A stretch of 64,000 nt of DNA, from contig NZ_KQ954285.1 of assembly GCF_001519055.1 (NCBI RefSeq), forward strand, positions 310,001-374,000, read 5' to 3'. Of the stretch, positions 48,133-56,034 are shown one piece after another. The position numbers were made by a program, and so were the translations under genes. The notes beneath the pieces are model-generated. The model did not search any database, was not told the DNA's origin, and saw only the letters and a program-made list of their open reading frames with translations. Position 1 is the stretch's first letter, and the number at the start of each line of letters is the position of its first letter. This DNA comes from Novosphingobium sp. Fuku2-ISO-50 (GTDB lineage Bacteria; Pseudomonadota; Alphaproteobacteria; Sphingomonadales; Sphingomonadaceae).

Positions 48133-48329
48133 GAACGATCCTGTTTGCAATGGCCTGCAAGGCAGTGAAACCTGAGGGTGATAGACCAGGCTATAGACGC
48201 GCGACTTTGCACAATGCATTGCCTATTTGACCCGGGCCGCCAAAAGCCGGGGAAAACTTGCGCCGGATCACTTCGCACACGCCATGAAACCGCACAGGCC
48301 ATGAAACGAACGTCGGGGATTTCCAGAGG

Positions 48330-48479
48330 TTGAAAACAGCGATCACCATCGTTGCCGACATCGTCCGCTCGCTGGTGCTGAGCGGGATTGCCGCGGGCTG
48401 CATGCTGCTGCTGATCGGGGCGGCTTCGGCGACGACCGGGTATTGCCTGTGGCGGCTGTGGCAGCGCACACGCCGCTGA
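48330..48479 (+). CDS. Possible very small membrane protein
   Basis: A 49-codon frame from a TTG (MKTAITIVADIVRSLVLSGI...) with one hydrophobic segment and a basic tail (WRLWQRTRR). CCAGAGG abuts the TTG, which is too close for a normal ribosome site, so the call is tentative. It lies between the deacetylase start and the SMP-30-like gene. Confidence 0.25.
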   Translation: MKTAITIVADIVRSLVLSGIAAGCMLLLIGAASATTGYCLWRLWQRTRR

Positions 48480-48495
48480 ACGCCCTGCCTTTTTC

Positions 48496-48545
48496 GCGAT
48501 CATCACACCCTTTATTGCGATCATCACACCCTTGTTGGCGATCCG
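48496..48545. repeat. 21-bp tandem repeat, about two copies
   Basis: gcgatcatcacaccctttatt is followed by a second copy (48517 onward) that diverges at its end. It lies in the gap before the SMP-30-like gene. No function is evident. Confidence 0.65.
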
Positions 48546-48621
48546 CGCTTGGCATGGCGGACTTTCTCCTGTTCCTTGGCGCGAAACAGGCAATTGCCCT
48601 GCGGGAGCCCGGATCAACCTC

Positions 48622-49617
48622 ATGCCAGCCCTTACCCCACGCCGTCGCCTTGCCCTGACGCTTGCCGCAGCGCTGCCGGTCCTGATGGCCTGCCTGCCCG
48701 CCCATGCGGGCGAAACCCCGACACCGATCGTATTGCCCGGCGATCATCTTCATCCCGAAAGCCTGTCGATCGCGCCCGATGGCACCGCTTATGTCGGCAG
48801 CATGACCGGCGGCGTGCTGAAAGTGCGCATCAACGGCAAAGGGGGCACACCCCATATCGAACGCTTTGTCGCGCCGGGCTTTTACGGCAGCGGCGCGCTG
48901 TTTGGCGTGTTTGTCGATACGCGCCACGGCCTGCTGTGGACTTGTACCAACAGCTTCCCCGCGCCGGCCACGAAAGTCGCAGGCGCCGATCCGGGCCACT
49001 GGGTCAAGGCCTTTGACCTCAAGACCGGGACAGGCCGGATCAGCCTGGCCATGCCCGGCGACAGCCCGGTGTGCAACGACTTCGCGCTCGGCCCCGATGG
49101 CGCCATCTATATCACCGACACCGGCCAGCCGCGCCTGTTGCGCTGGAAACCGGGCGCCGTCGCGCTGGAAATCTGGGCCGAAGACCCGGTGTTCAACGCC
49201 GCCGGACGCAAGGGCGGGCTCGACGGGCTCGCCTTTGGCGCGGACGGCGCGCTATATGTCAACAATGTCCGCGATGGCTCGCTCTATCGCGTGGCGCTTG
49301 GCGCCGATGGCCACGCCGGGCCGATCGACCGGCTGGTGCCCGATCGCCCGCTGCAATCGCCCGACGGCATGCGCGCACTGGACAGCACGACCTTTCTGCT
49401 TGCCGAAGGGGCAGGACGCATCGCCCGGCTGAGCGTTTCGGGCACCGCCGTCCATGTCGAAACATTGGCCGACGGCATCAAGGAACCGACCGGCGTCGAT
49501 AGCCATGGCCGCACGGGATGGTACGTTCAGGGGCAACTGTCGGGCCTGTTCAATCCCGACAAGGCGCCCCCGGTGCAATTGCCGTTCAAGCTGACGCCGG
49601 TTACGCTAGTGGATTGA
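48622..49617 (+). CDS. Secreted SMP-30/gluconolactonase-like beta-propeller
   Basis: 331 residues from MPALTPRRRLALTLAAALPV, with a signal peptide ending near PAHA. The body has repeated propeller motifs ('LSIAPDGTAYVGSMTGGVLK', 'DFALGPDGAIYITDTGQPRL', 'DGLAFGADGALYVNNVRDGS'), the SMP-30/lactonase (LRE) fold. Members hydrolyse sugar lactones with a divalent metal. The extreme C-terminus 'LVD-stop' is encoded by the left end of palindromic element B, so the original gene end was probably altered by its insertion. Next to it is a secreted sugar dehydrogenase-like protein. Confidence 0.8.
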   Translation: MPALTPRRRLALTLAAALPVLMACLPAHAGETPTPIVLPGDHLHPESLSIAPDGTAYVGSMTGGVLKVRINGKGGTPHIERFVAPGFYGSGALFGVFVDTRHGLLWTCTNSFPAPATKVAGADPGHWVKAFDLKTGTGRISLAMPGDSPVCNDFALGPDGAIYITDTGQPRLLRWKPGAVALEIWAEDPVFNAAGRKGGLDGLAFGADGALYVNNVRDGSLYRVALGADGHAGPIDRLVPDRPLQSPDGMRALDSTTFLLAEGAGRIARLSVSGTAVHVETLADGIKEPTGVDSHGRTGWYVQGQLSGLFNPDKAPPVQLPFKLTPVTLVD

Positions 49618-49684
49618 TTTTGACATTTGCATCCCGCCATCCGGATAGCACGGTCGCAAATGTCAAAAACGGAAAATCCACTAG
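49606..49684. mobile_element. 79-bp CTAG-bounded palindromic element, copy B (MITE-like)
   Basis: Same family as copy A in the opposite orientation: starts CTAGTGG, ends CCACTAG, shares the core GACCGTGCTATCCGGATGGC. The left end contributes the last codons and stop of the SMP-30-like gene. It is separated from copy C by only 12 bp. Confidence 0.75.
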
Positions 49685-49696
49685 AATCAAAAGTTT

Positions 49697-49774
49697 CTAG
49701 TGGTCCGAAAAGATTCTGACATTTGCGCACTACCTAGCCGAGAGCGGTAGCAAATGTCAGAATCGGACCACTAG
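49697..49774. mobile_element. 78-bp CTAG-bounded palindromic element, copy C (MITE-like)
   Basis: Starts CTAGTGGTCCGA and ends TCGGACCACTAG. The arms match copy A's left arm, but the middle is different (CTACCTAGCC...GGTAG), and the left arm has a 5-base insertion. It ends 37 bp before the start of the dehydrogenase gene, so it may carry or disturb its promoter. Confidence 0.75.
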
Positions 49775-49811
49775 GCAAGTGATCCGCCTCTTTCCCGACA
49801 GGACCAGACCG

Positions 49812-51554
49812 ATGGCTGCGAGAATCACCATTACCGCCCTTGCCACGACCGCGCTGGGCGGCCTCGCGCTGATGATCGCCGGCCATGGCGCCGCCCAAGA
49901 CACCGGCACCCCCGCCCAGACCTGCAACCCGCCCGAAACCGGGATTACCCTGCCGCCCGGCTTTTGCGCGACAGTCTTTGCCGATGGTATCGGCCATGCC
50001 CGCCATCTGGCGATGACCGCCGACGGCACGCTCTATGTAAACACCTGGAGCGGGCGCTATTATCGCAATTTCCCGCCCGCGGTCGGCGCATTCCTCGTCG
50101 CGCTGAAAGACACCGACGGCGATGGCCGCGCCGATCAGGTGCTGCGCTTTGGCCCGACCGCAGGGCAAGGCAATGCCGGCGGCGACGGTCTCGCGCTGTG
50201 GCATGGCGCGCTCTATGTCGAAGCCAACGACCGCATCGTGCGCTATCCGCTGGCGCCGGGCCGGCTCGAACCCACAGGCCCCACGCAAGTGGTCCTGTCG
50301 GGCATGCCGCTCGACGGCAATCATCCGATGCATCCCTTTGCCATCGATCCCGAGGGCAATTTGCTGGTCAACATGGGCTCGCCCACCAACAGTTGCCAGG
50401 AAAAGGACCGCACCACCGCCTCGAAAGGCATCGATCCCTGCCCGCAATTGGCCGAGCACGCCGGAATCTGGCGCTATCGCGCAGACAAGACGGATCAGGT
50501 CATTTCGCCCGCCGAACGCTGGGCCACCGGCATCCGCAACACCGGCGGGATCAGCCTCGATGCCGCAGGGCGGATCTATGCGGTGCAGCATGGCCGCGAT
50601 CAGCTGGGGCAGAACTGGGGCACGCTCTACACCACCGAACAAGGCGTCGAGCTGCCGTCCGAAGAACTGCTGGCGCCCCGCGCGGGCGACGATTTCGGCT
50701 GGCCCTATTGCTATCACGATCCGGTCGCGGGCAAGCTGATCCTTGCGCCGGAATATGGCGGCAATGGCCACGAGCAGGGCCGCTGCGCCACGAAAAAAGG
50801 CCCGGTTGCCGCCTTCCCGGCGCATTGGGCGCCCAACGACGTGCTTGCCTGGCGTTCCGGCACGTTCCCGGCGGTTTATGACAATGGCGTGTTCATCGCC
50901 TTTCACGGATCGTGGAACCGCGCGCCCGCACCGCAGGCCGGGTATCAGGTGGTGTTTCAGCCCCTGCACGACGGCAAGGCGGCGGGCCACTGGATACGCT
51001 TTGCCGACGGCTTTGCCGGGGGCTGGCGCGAACCGGGCCGTGCCGCCCATCGTCCAGCGGGGCTGGCGCAAGGCAGCGACGGCGCGCTCTATATCGCCGA
51101 CGACGTGGCCGGGCGGATCTGGCGGATCACCTATCACGGCGACCACGCGGCACCATTGACCCCGGCGCCCGAAGCAGCGCCCGAAGCAGCCCCCAAAGCA
51201 GCCCAGGCCGCCGAGACATCGGCAAACGCCGCCGCGACGCTCCCCCCCGGCTATACCCCCGCCGACATCGAAACCGGCCGACGCATCTTTGTCGGCGAAA
51301 TCAAGGGCGGGACATGCAGCGGCTGCCACGGCTCCGACGGGCATGGCAGTTCGTCGGGCCCCTCGCTGAACGGCCCGACATGGCTGTGGTCCGATGGCAG
51401 CGTCGGCGGCTTTGCCGGAGTGATCACCAAAGGCGTGCCCGCGCCGAAAAATGCCGGGGGTCCGATGCCGGCCAAAGGCGGCGCCGATCTGTCCGCCGAC
51501 GACATCAGCAAAGTCGCCGCCTATGTCTGGACTCTGGGACACAAGGCCGGATGA
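49812..51554 (+). CDS. Secreted sorbosone-dehydrogenase-like propeller with C-terminal cytochrome c
   Basis: 580 residues from MAARITITALATTALGGLAL, with a signal peptide. The first 430 residues form a propeller of the glucose/sorbosone dehydrogenase (PQQ-type, NHL-like) family ('GFCATVFADGIGHARHLAMT', 'SERWATGIRNTGGISLDAAG'-type strands, 'RAGDDFGWPYCYHDP'). An Ala/Pro linker (APEAAPEAAPKAAQAAE) joins it to a c-type cytochrome with CSGCH heme site and a Met later (GGPMPAKGG). It should oxidise a sugar or polyol in the periplasm and pass electrons to the respiratory chain; the ccm genes of the window would attach its heme. AGGA lies 8 bases before the ATG. Confidence 0.82.
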   Translation: MAARITITALATTALGGLALMIAGHGAAQDTGTPAQTCNPPETGITLPPGFCATVFADGIGHARHLAMTADGTLYVNTWSGRYYRNFPPAVGAFLVALKDTDGDGRADQVLRFGPTAGQGNAGGDGLALWHGALYVEANDRIVRYPLAPGRLEPTGPTQVVLSGMPLDGNHPMHPFAIDPEGNLLVNMGSPTNSCQEKDRTTASKGIDPCPQLAEHAGIWRYRADKTDQVISPAERWATGIRNTGGISLDAAGRIYAVQHGRDQLGQNWGTLYTTEQGVELPSEELLAPRAGDDFGWPYCYHDPVAGKLILAPEYGGNGHEQGRCATKKGPVAAFPAHWAPNDVLAWRSGTFPAVYDNGVFIAFHGSWNRAPAPQAGYQVVFQPLHDGKAAGHWIRFADGFAGGWREPGRAAHRPAGLAQGSDGALYIADDVAGRIWRITYHGDHAAPLTPAPEAAPEAAPKAAQAAETSANAAATLPPGYTPADIETGRRIFVGEIKGGTCSGCHGSDGHGSSSGPSLNGPTWLWSDGSVGGFAGVITKGVPAPKNAGGPMPAKGGADLSADDISKVAAYVWTLGHKAG

Positions 51555-51587
51555 CCGGCGCCCCTTGACGCGGCGCGCAGACATCGG

Positions 51588-51618
51588 GCAATCAGGTTGC
51601 AAGTCGCAACCTGATTGC
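51588..51618. terminator. Perfect 13-bp hairpin between the dehydrogenase and AKR genes
   Basis: GCAATCAGGTTGC and GCAACCTGATTGC flank AAGTC. There is no T run, so it may be a weak terminator or an operator-like palindrome 44 bp before the reductase start. Confidence 0.5.
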
Positions 51619-51661
51619 GCACGCCCCCTCCTCCATCAGCCGCCATTTCGGAGATACCCCG

Positions 51662-52678
51662 ATGCAACATCGCCGCCTCGGCACGTCAGCCATTGTCGTG
51701 TCCGACATCTGCATGGGCACGATGACCTTTGGCAGTCAGGCCGACGAAGCCGCCGCCTTGCGCATTCTCGACCGCAGCTATGACGCCGGGATCAATTTCT
51801 ACGACACTGCCGAAGGCTATCCCGTACCACCCGATGTGAAATGGGTCGGCCGGACCGAAGACATCGTCGGCAAATGGCTGAAAACCAAGCCGCGCGATGC
51901 GATCATCCTGGCGACCAAAGTGTCCGGCCCCAGCCACGTCTGGTTCAAGAGCCCCAAGCGCCATGGCATGACCGCGCTCGATCGTCGCAATATCATGGTC
52001 GCGATCGAAGACAGCCTGACCAAGCTCGGCACCGACTATATCGACCTTTACCAGACGCACTGGCCCGACCACGACACGCCTTACGAGGAAACGATGGACG
52101 TGCTCGACGAACTGGTCCGCGCGGGCAAAGTGCGCATCAACGGCTGCTCGAACGAGACATCCTGGGGGCTGATGAAATCGGTCGCCGCTTCGGAAAAACT
52201 GGGCGCGGCGCGCTATCAGACGATCCAGAACAATTTCAGCCTCAACAACCGTCGCTTCGAGGATGAACTGGCGCAAGTCTGCCGCAAGGAAGGTATCAGC
52301 CTGATCCCCTATTCGCCGATCGCCGGCGGCGTCCTCGCGACCAAGTACAGCAACGACGCGCGGCCCGAAGGCGCGCGTTTTTCAAACTATCTGGCGATGG
52401 GCGGGCGTCAGGAAGCGATGGCGCGCCGCTTCGTCAATGACAAGTCGATCGCTTCGGCCGAACGCTTTGCCGCAATCGCAAGGGAACACGGGCTCGATCC
52501 GGTGACGTTTGCCGTCGCCTGGTCAAAACAGCACGACTTTGTCGCCTCGACGATCGTCGGGGTCTCCCGCGAAGACCAACTCGATCCGATCTTTGCCGCC
52601 GCAGACCTCGTCCTGCCCGAATCGGCGATGAAAGCGGTCAACAAGGTCAGCCGCGAGATCATGTACCCGATGGGGTGA
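51662..52678 (+). CDS. Aldo/keto reductase
   Basis: 338 residues. The (beta/alpha)8 AKR motifs are present: 'AGINFYDTAEGYPVPP' (catalytic Asp and Tyr), 'DAIILATKVSG' (Lys), 'DLYQTHWPDHDTPYEETMDV' (His), and 'IPYSPIAGGVLATKY' with a C-terminal NADPH-binding part. It belongs to the YajO/Tas-like subfamily. It reduces aldehydes or ketones with NADPH in the cytosol; the substrate is unknown. Convergent with the polyprenyl synthase. Confidence 0.88.
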   Translation: MQHRRLGTSAIVVSDICMGTMTFGSQADEAAALRILDRSYDAGINFYDTAEGYPVPPDVKWVGRTEDIVGKWLKTKPRDAIILATKVSGPSHVWFKSPKRHGMTALDRRNIMVAIEDSLTKLGTDYIDLYQTHWPDHDTPYEETMDVLDELVRAGKVRINGCSNETSWGLMKSVAASEKLGAARYQTIQNNFSLNNRRFEDELAQVCRKEGISLIPYSPIAGGVLATKYSNDARPEGARFSNYLAMGGRQEAMARRFVNDKSIASAERFAAIAREHGLDPVTFAVAWSKQHDFVASTIVGVSREDQLDPIFAAADLVLPESAMKAVNKVSREIMYPMG

Positions 52679-52685
52679 AAGCCAT

Positions 52686-52706
52686 GTCCGGGCGCTGCGC
52701 CCGGAC
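52686..52706. terminator. Hairpin between convergent AKR and polyprenyl synthase genes
   Basis: GTCCGGGCGC and GCGCCCGGAC pair with a single-base separation, inside a wider CCATGTC/GACATGG repeat. Position between two convergent genes fits a shared terminator, although no T run is visible. Confidence 0.6.
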
Positions 52707-52714
52707 AGACATGG

Positions 52715-53728
52715 TCAGAACCGGCGCGCCACGGCGAATTCCGCCGCCTCGATCATCGCCGCCTTGGCCGCGCCCGAGGGAAATGCGGCAATGGCGTCGA
52801 TCGCGCGCTGCGCATAGTGGCGCGCGCGTTCGCGGGTGGCGTGGACCGCGTCGTGTTTGCGAATCAGGCCGGTGGCATGGGCGAGGTCGGCGTCGCTGTT
52901 GCGGTCGCCGGCAATCGCCTGACGCCAGAATTCGCGTTCGGCCTCGTTGCCGCGGGCATAGGCCAGGATCACCGGCAGGGTCATCTTGCCCTCGCGGAAA
53001 TCGTCGCCGGCTTCCTTGCCCATTTCGGCGGCATCGGAATCATAATCGATGGCATCGTCGGCAAGCTGAAACGCGATGCCGAGATTGCGGCCATAGGCAT
53101 CGAGCGCGTCTTCATCCGATTCGGGCCGTTCGGCCACGACGGCGGCAATGCGGCAGGCGGCGGCAAACAGCGCGGCGGTCTTGCCGTTGATGATCGACAG
53201 ATAGCGTTCTTCGCTGGTCTCGATCTGGCGCTGCGCAACCAGTTGATCGACTTCTCCCTCGGTGATCACGGCAGCCGCGTTCGACAGGATGCGCAAGACC
53301 TTGATCGAGCCGTCTTCGACCATCAGTTCAAAGCTGCGGCTGAACAGGAAATCGCCGACCAGCACGGTCGCCGGATTGCCATAGACGATATTGGCGGTCT
53401 GCTTGCCCCGGCGCATGTCCGATCCATCGACAACATCGTCATGGAGCAGCGTTGCGGTGTGAATGAATTCGACCGATGCGGCCAGCTTGTAATGGCGGCT
53501 GCCGCCATAGCCGACCAGCGCCGCGCCCGCGAGCGTCAGCATCGGGCGCATACGCTTGCCGCCGCCCGCGATGAGATGCCCGGCCAGCGCCGGAATCAGC
53601 GGGATGCGCGATTGCATGCGATCAAGGATCACCGCGTTGACGCTGTTCATGCCTTCGGCAACGAGCGCCATGAGCGGCTGGAGCGAGGGTTCGGCCCGTC
53701 GGGGCAGCGGGTGGATCGTGGCAGACAT
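52715..53728 (-). CDS. Long-chain trans-polyprenyl diphosphate synthase
   Basis: 337 residues with both aspartate-rich motifs: 'LLHDDVVDGSDMRRG' and 'FQLADDAIDYDSD', and the 'GGGKRMRPMLTLA' segment. It makes the octa-, nona- or decaprenyl tail of ubiquinone (Q10 is usual in this group). It uses IPP from the MEP pathway whose reductoisomerase is at 24406. Confidence 0.92.
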   Translation of the reverse strand: MSATIHPLPRRAEPSLQPLMALVAEGMNSVNAVILDRMQSRIPLIPALAGHLIAGGGKRMRPMLTLAGAALVGYGGSRHYKLAASVEFIHTATLLHDDVVDGSDMRRGKQTANIVYGNPATVLVGDFLFSRSFELMVEDGSIKVLRILSNAAAVITEGEVDQLVAQRQIETSEERYLSIINGKTAALFAAACRIAAVVAERPESDEDALDAYGRNLGIAFQLADDAIDYDSDAAEMGKEAGDDFREGKMTLPVILAYARGNEAEREFWRQAIAGDRNSDADLAHATGLIRKHDAVHATRERARHYAQRAIDAIAAFPSGAAKAAMIEAAEFAVARRF

Positions 53729-53859
53729 CGCTCGTCCGCTTGGCCTGTGGGTGGGCGCTTGGCAAGTCGCAAGTTGCGCGAGTAAGACGTTCGGACAGGC
53801 AAATCATGCCTGTCACACGCGTAGCGATCGGGGCGCAGGCCCGCCGGGATGGAGAAAGA

Positions 53860-54144
53860 ATGAGCAACGACCCAGTGCTGGACGGCTATCGCCAGAGCAT
53901 CGACAACATCGACGCGGCGATGATTCACATCCTGGCCGAACGGTTCCGCATCACCAAGGCGGTGGGCGCGTACAAAGCCGAACACGACCTGCCCCCCAGC
54001 GACCGCAGCCGCGAAGAACGCCAGATCGCCCGCCTGCGCAAGCTGGCCGAAGACGCCCGGCTCGACCCCGAATTTTCCGAAAAATTCCTGCGCTTCATCA
54101 TCCAGGAAGTGATCCGCCACCACGAACAGGCGCAAGGGAAATAA
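53860..54144 (+). CDS. Chorismate mutase (AroQ type)
   Basis: 94 residues from MSNDPVLDGYRQSIDNIDAA. The all-helical AroQ fold: 'SIDNIDAAMIHILAERFRIT' with 'KAVGAYKAEHDLPPSDRSRE' and 'FLRFIIQEVIRHHEQAQ'. It turns chorismate to prephenate for Phe and Tyr. GGAGAAAG precedes the ATG. It is a stand-alone domain. Confidence 0.9.
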   Translation: MSNDPVLDGYRQSIDNIDAAMIHILAERFRITKAVGAYKAEHDLPPSDRSREERQIARLRKLAEDARLDPEFSEKFLRFIIQEVIRHHEQAQGK

Positions 54145-54381
54145 GGCGCCGAGGCCCCAGACGCGGGTGATCGTGCAGCAGCGGTCGCCATCGGGGCCCG
54201 GCCTTGGCAACTTGCGCAAAGGCACTCTTCGATTGCTCATCGCCCCGGAGCGTGACGGCAGCTTTCAAATAGTGAGAACCAGGCGCCTCTGGCCCTACGC
54301 CCTCCGATTGACCCGGCTCGTGTGCGCCCGCCATAGCAAGGCAGGCCCAGAGGTCGAGAAAAACAACGGCGGGAGAACAAG
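54145..54381. other. Gap before the dehydrogenase-cupin-amidase operon
   Basis: 237 bp without a gene. CGGGAG lies before the dehydrogenase ATG at 54382. No clear promoter or operator was recognised; a plus-strand ORF here (54167-54514) runs into the next gene out of frame and is not credible. Confidence 0.5.
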
Positions 54382-55482
54382 ATGCGGGCGGCGCGGATTC
54401 ACCAGGCGGGCGGACAGTTCGAGATCGATGTCATGGAGCGCCCGCGTCCGCGCGAACGCGACGTGGTGGTCGCAGTCAAGGCTGCGGGTGTGGTGCCGAA
54501 CTTGCGCAACGTGATGAACAATTACGGCGATCGCGCCTATCTGACCGTGCCCGAACTGCCCGCGATTTACGGGCTCGACGCAGCGGGTGTCGTGGAAGAA
54601 GTGGGAACGCTGGTGACCGGAATCGCGCCCGGCGACCGCGTTTACATCAATCCCGGCCGATCCTGCGGATCCTGCCATGCCTGCCGCGTGGGCGAACCGA
54701 TCAACTGCCCGGCATTCACGTTCCAGGGCTACTTCGGCTTCGGCCCCGCCTCGCAGGAAATCTACAAGCTCTATCCCTATGGCGGGTTCTGCGAATACGC
54801 GACTGCGCCGGCGGACGGGCTGGTCAAGCTGCCCGAGGCGGTGAGCTTCGAGGCGGCGGCGCGGTTCGGCTACCTCGGCACCGCCTATTCGGGCCTGCGC
54901 AAGGCCGGCATCGGCCCCGGCAAGACCGTGCTGATCAATGGTGCCAGCGGCACGCTGGGGTTGGGCGCGGTGTTGCTGGCGCGGGCGATGGGCGCCACGC
55001 GGATCCTCGGCGTGGCGCGCAACCCCGATCTCCTGGCGCGGGTGCGTGCGATCGATCCGTCGCGGATCGAGGTCCTTGTGGCCGGGACCGAGCCGGTGGG
55101 CGATTGGGCGCGGCGGCTGACAGGCGGGCTGGGTGTGGACGGGGTGCTCGACACATTGGGGCCGGGCGCTCCTGCCGAGGCCATGCTCGATACGATCGGT
55201 GCGCTGCGCCGCGGCGGCCGTCTGGTCGACGTGGGCGGCATGAGCGCGCCGATCTCGGTCAACATGCATGCGCTGATGTGCGCGCAGGTAAGCCTTGTCG
55301 GCTCGCTGTGGTTCAGCGTGGCCGAAGGGGAGGAGATGGCGGCGATGGCCGCTGCCGGTACTCTCGATCTTTCGGTCTTCGAACATCAACGCTTCACTCT
55401 CGACGAGGTAAACGAGGCGCTTTCGGTCGCGGAAAAGCGGGCGGGCGGTTTCGTCAACGTCGTGGTGCAGCCATCCGCCTGA
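54382..55482 (+). CDS. Zinc-type MDR oxidoreductase lacking catalytic zinc ligands
   Basis: 366 residues. An N-terminal GroES-like domain and a Rossmann domain ('VLINGASGTLGLGAVLLARA') define the medium-chain dehydrogenase family. The structural zinc site is complete (CGSCHACRVGEPINC), but the usual catalytic ligands are replaced: GVVPNL where GVCHTD is expected and GLDAAG where GHE is expected. It may therefore be a zinc-independent reductase. It starts a three-gene operon with a cupin and an amidase (10 and 5 bp gaps). Codon use favours GAG and GTG more than the housekeeping genes. Confidence 0.82.
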   Translation: MRAARIHQAGGQFEIDVMERPRPRERDVVVAVKAAGVVPNLRNVMNNYGDRAYLTVPELPAIYGLDAAGVVEEVGTLVTGIAPGDRVYINPGRSCGSCHACRVGEPINCPAFTFQGYFGFGPASQEIYKLYPYGGFCEYATAPADGLVKLPEAVSFEAAARFGYLGTAYSGLRKAGIGPGKTVLINGASGTLGLGAVLLARAMGATRILGVARNPDLLARVRAIDPSRIEVLVAGTEPVGDWARRLTGGLGVDGVLDTLGPGAPAEAMLDTIGALRRGGRLVDVGGMSAPISVNMHALMCAQVSLVGSLWFSVAEGEEMAAMAAAGTLDLSVFEHQRFTLDEVNEALSVAEKRAGGFVNVVVQPSA

Positions 55483-55492
55483 GGAATTCATC

Positions 55493-56029
55493 ATGGTCAG
55501 ACGCATCGTAACCGGCGAACGCAACGGCAAGTCATACATCGTATCCGATGGCCCGGTCGCCAACACCCACGATTTTGCCGCCATGCCCGGCTTTCGCACC
55601 ACGCTGGCCTGGGCCACCGAGGGCGTGCCGCAGTTCCCCCATGACGCCGGCGGCGGCGATCCGGTGGCGAAAGTCACCTCCGTGCTGCCGGGTCCGGGCG
55701 GCTCCTGCCTGATCGTGGTGACCTTTTCACCCGACAGCTTGGCCGCGTCCCCCGGCTTTGACGGCGCGGCGCTGGCGGCGGAGCAGGCCGAGTTCCTGCC
55801 GGGGCTGGCCGACACGTTCGATCCCGACGGATCGGGCATGCACATCACCGCTACGGTGGATTATGACGTGATCGTGGAAGGAGAGCTCTGGCTGGAGCTG
55901 GACGACGGCGAAGTGCGCCACTTGAAGGCCGGCGACGTGGTGATCCAGAACGGCACCCGCCATGCGTGGCGCAATCGTACCGAAAAGCCGACGACGATGC
56001 TGTCGTTCATGGTCGGCGGCAGGCGCTGA
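55493..56029 (+). CDS. Cupin-domain protein
   Basis: 178 residues. The C-terminal half shows a single cupin: 'YDVIVEGELWLELDDGEVRH' with 'GDVVIQNGTRHAWRNRTEKP'. The N-terminal half is a related strand-rich region ('VRRIVTGERNGKSYIVSDGP', 'HDFAAMPGFRTTLAWATEG'), as in cupins linked to aromatic or amide catabolism. The first cupin motif lacks the usual His-x-His, so a metal site is uncertain. Lies between the dehydrogenase and the amidase. Confidence 0.8.
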   Translation: MVRRIVTGERNGKSYIVSDGPVANTHDFAAMPGFRTTLAWATEGVPQFPHDAGGGDPVAKVTSVLPGPGGSCLIVVTFSPDSLAASPGFDGAALAAEQAEFLPGLADTFDPDGSGMHITATVDYDVIVEGELWLELDDGEVRHLKAGDVVIQNGTRHAWRNRTEKPTTMLSFMVGGRR

Positions 56030-56034
56030 CCCCC

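Noticed and set aside
49734..51602. 622-codon minus-strand open frame
   Set aside because: Antisense to the propeller-cytochrome gene, whose signal peptide, CxxCH and ribosome site are clear.
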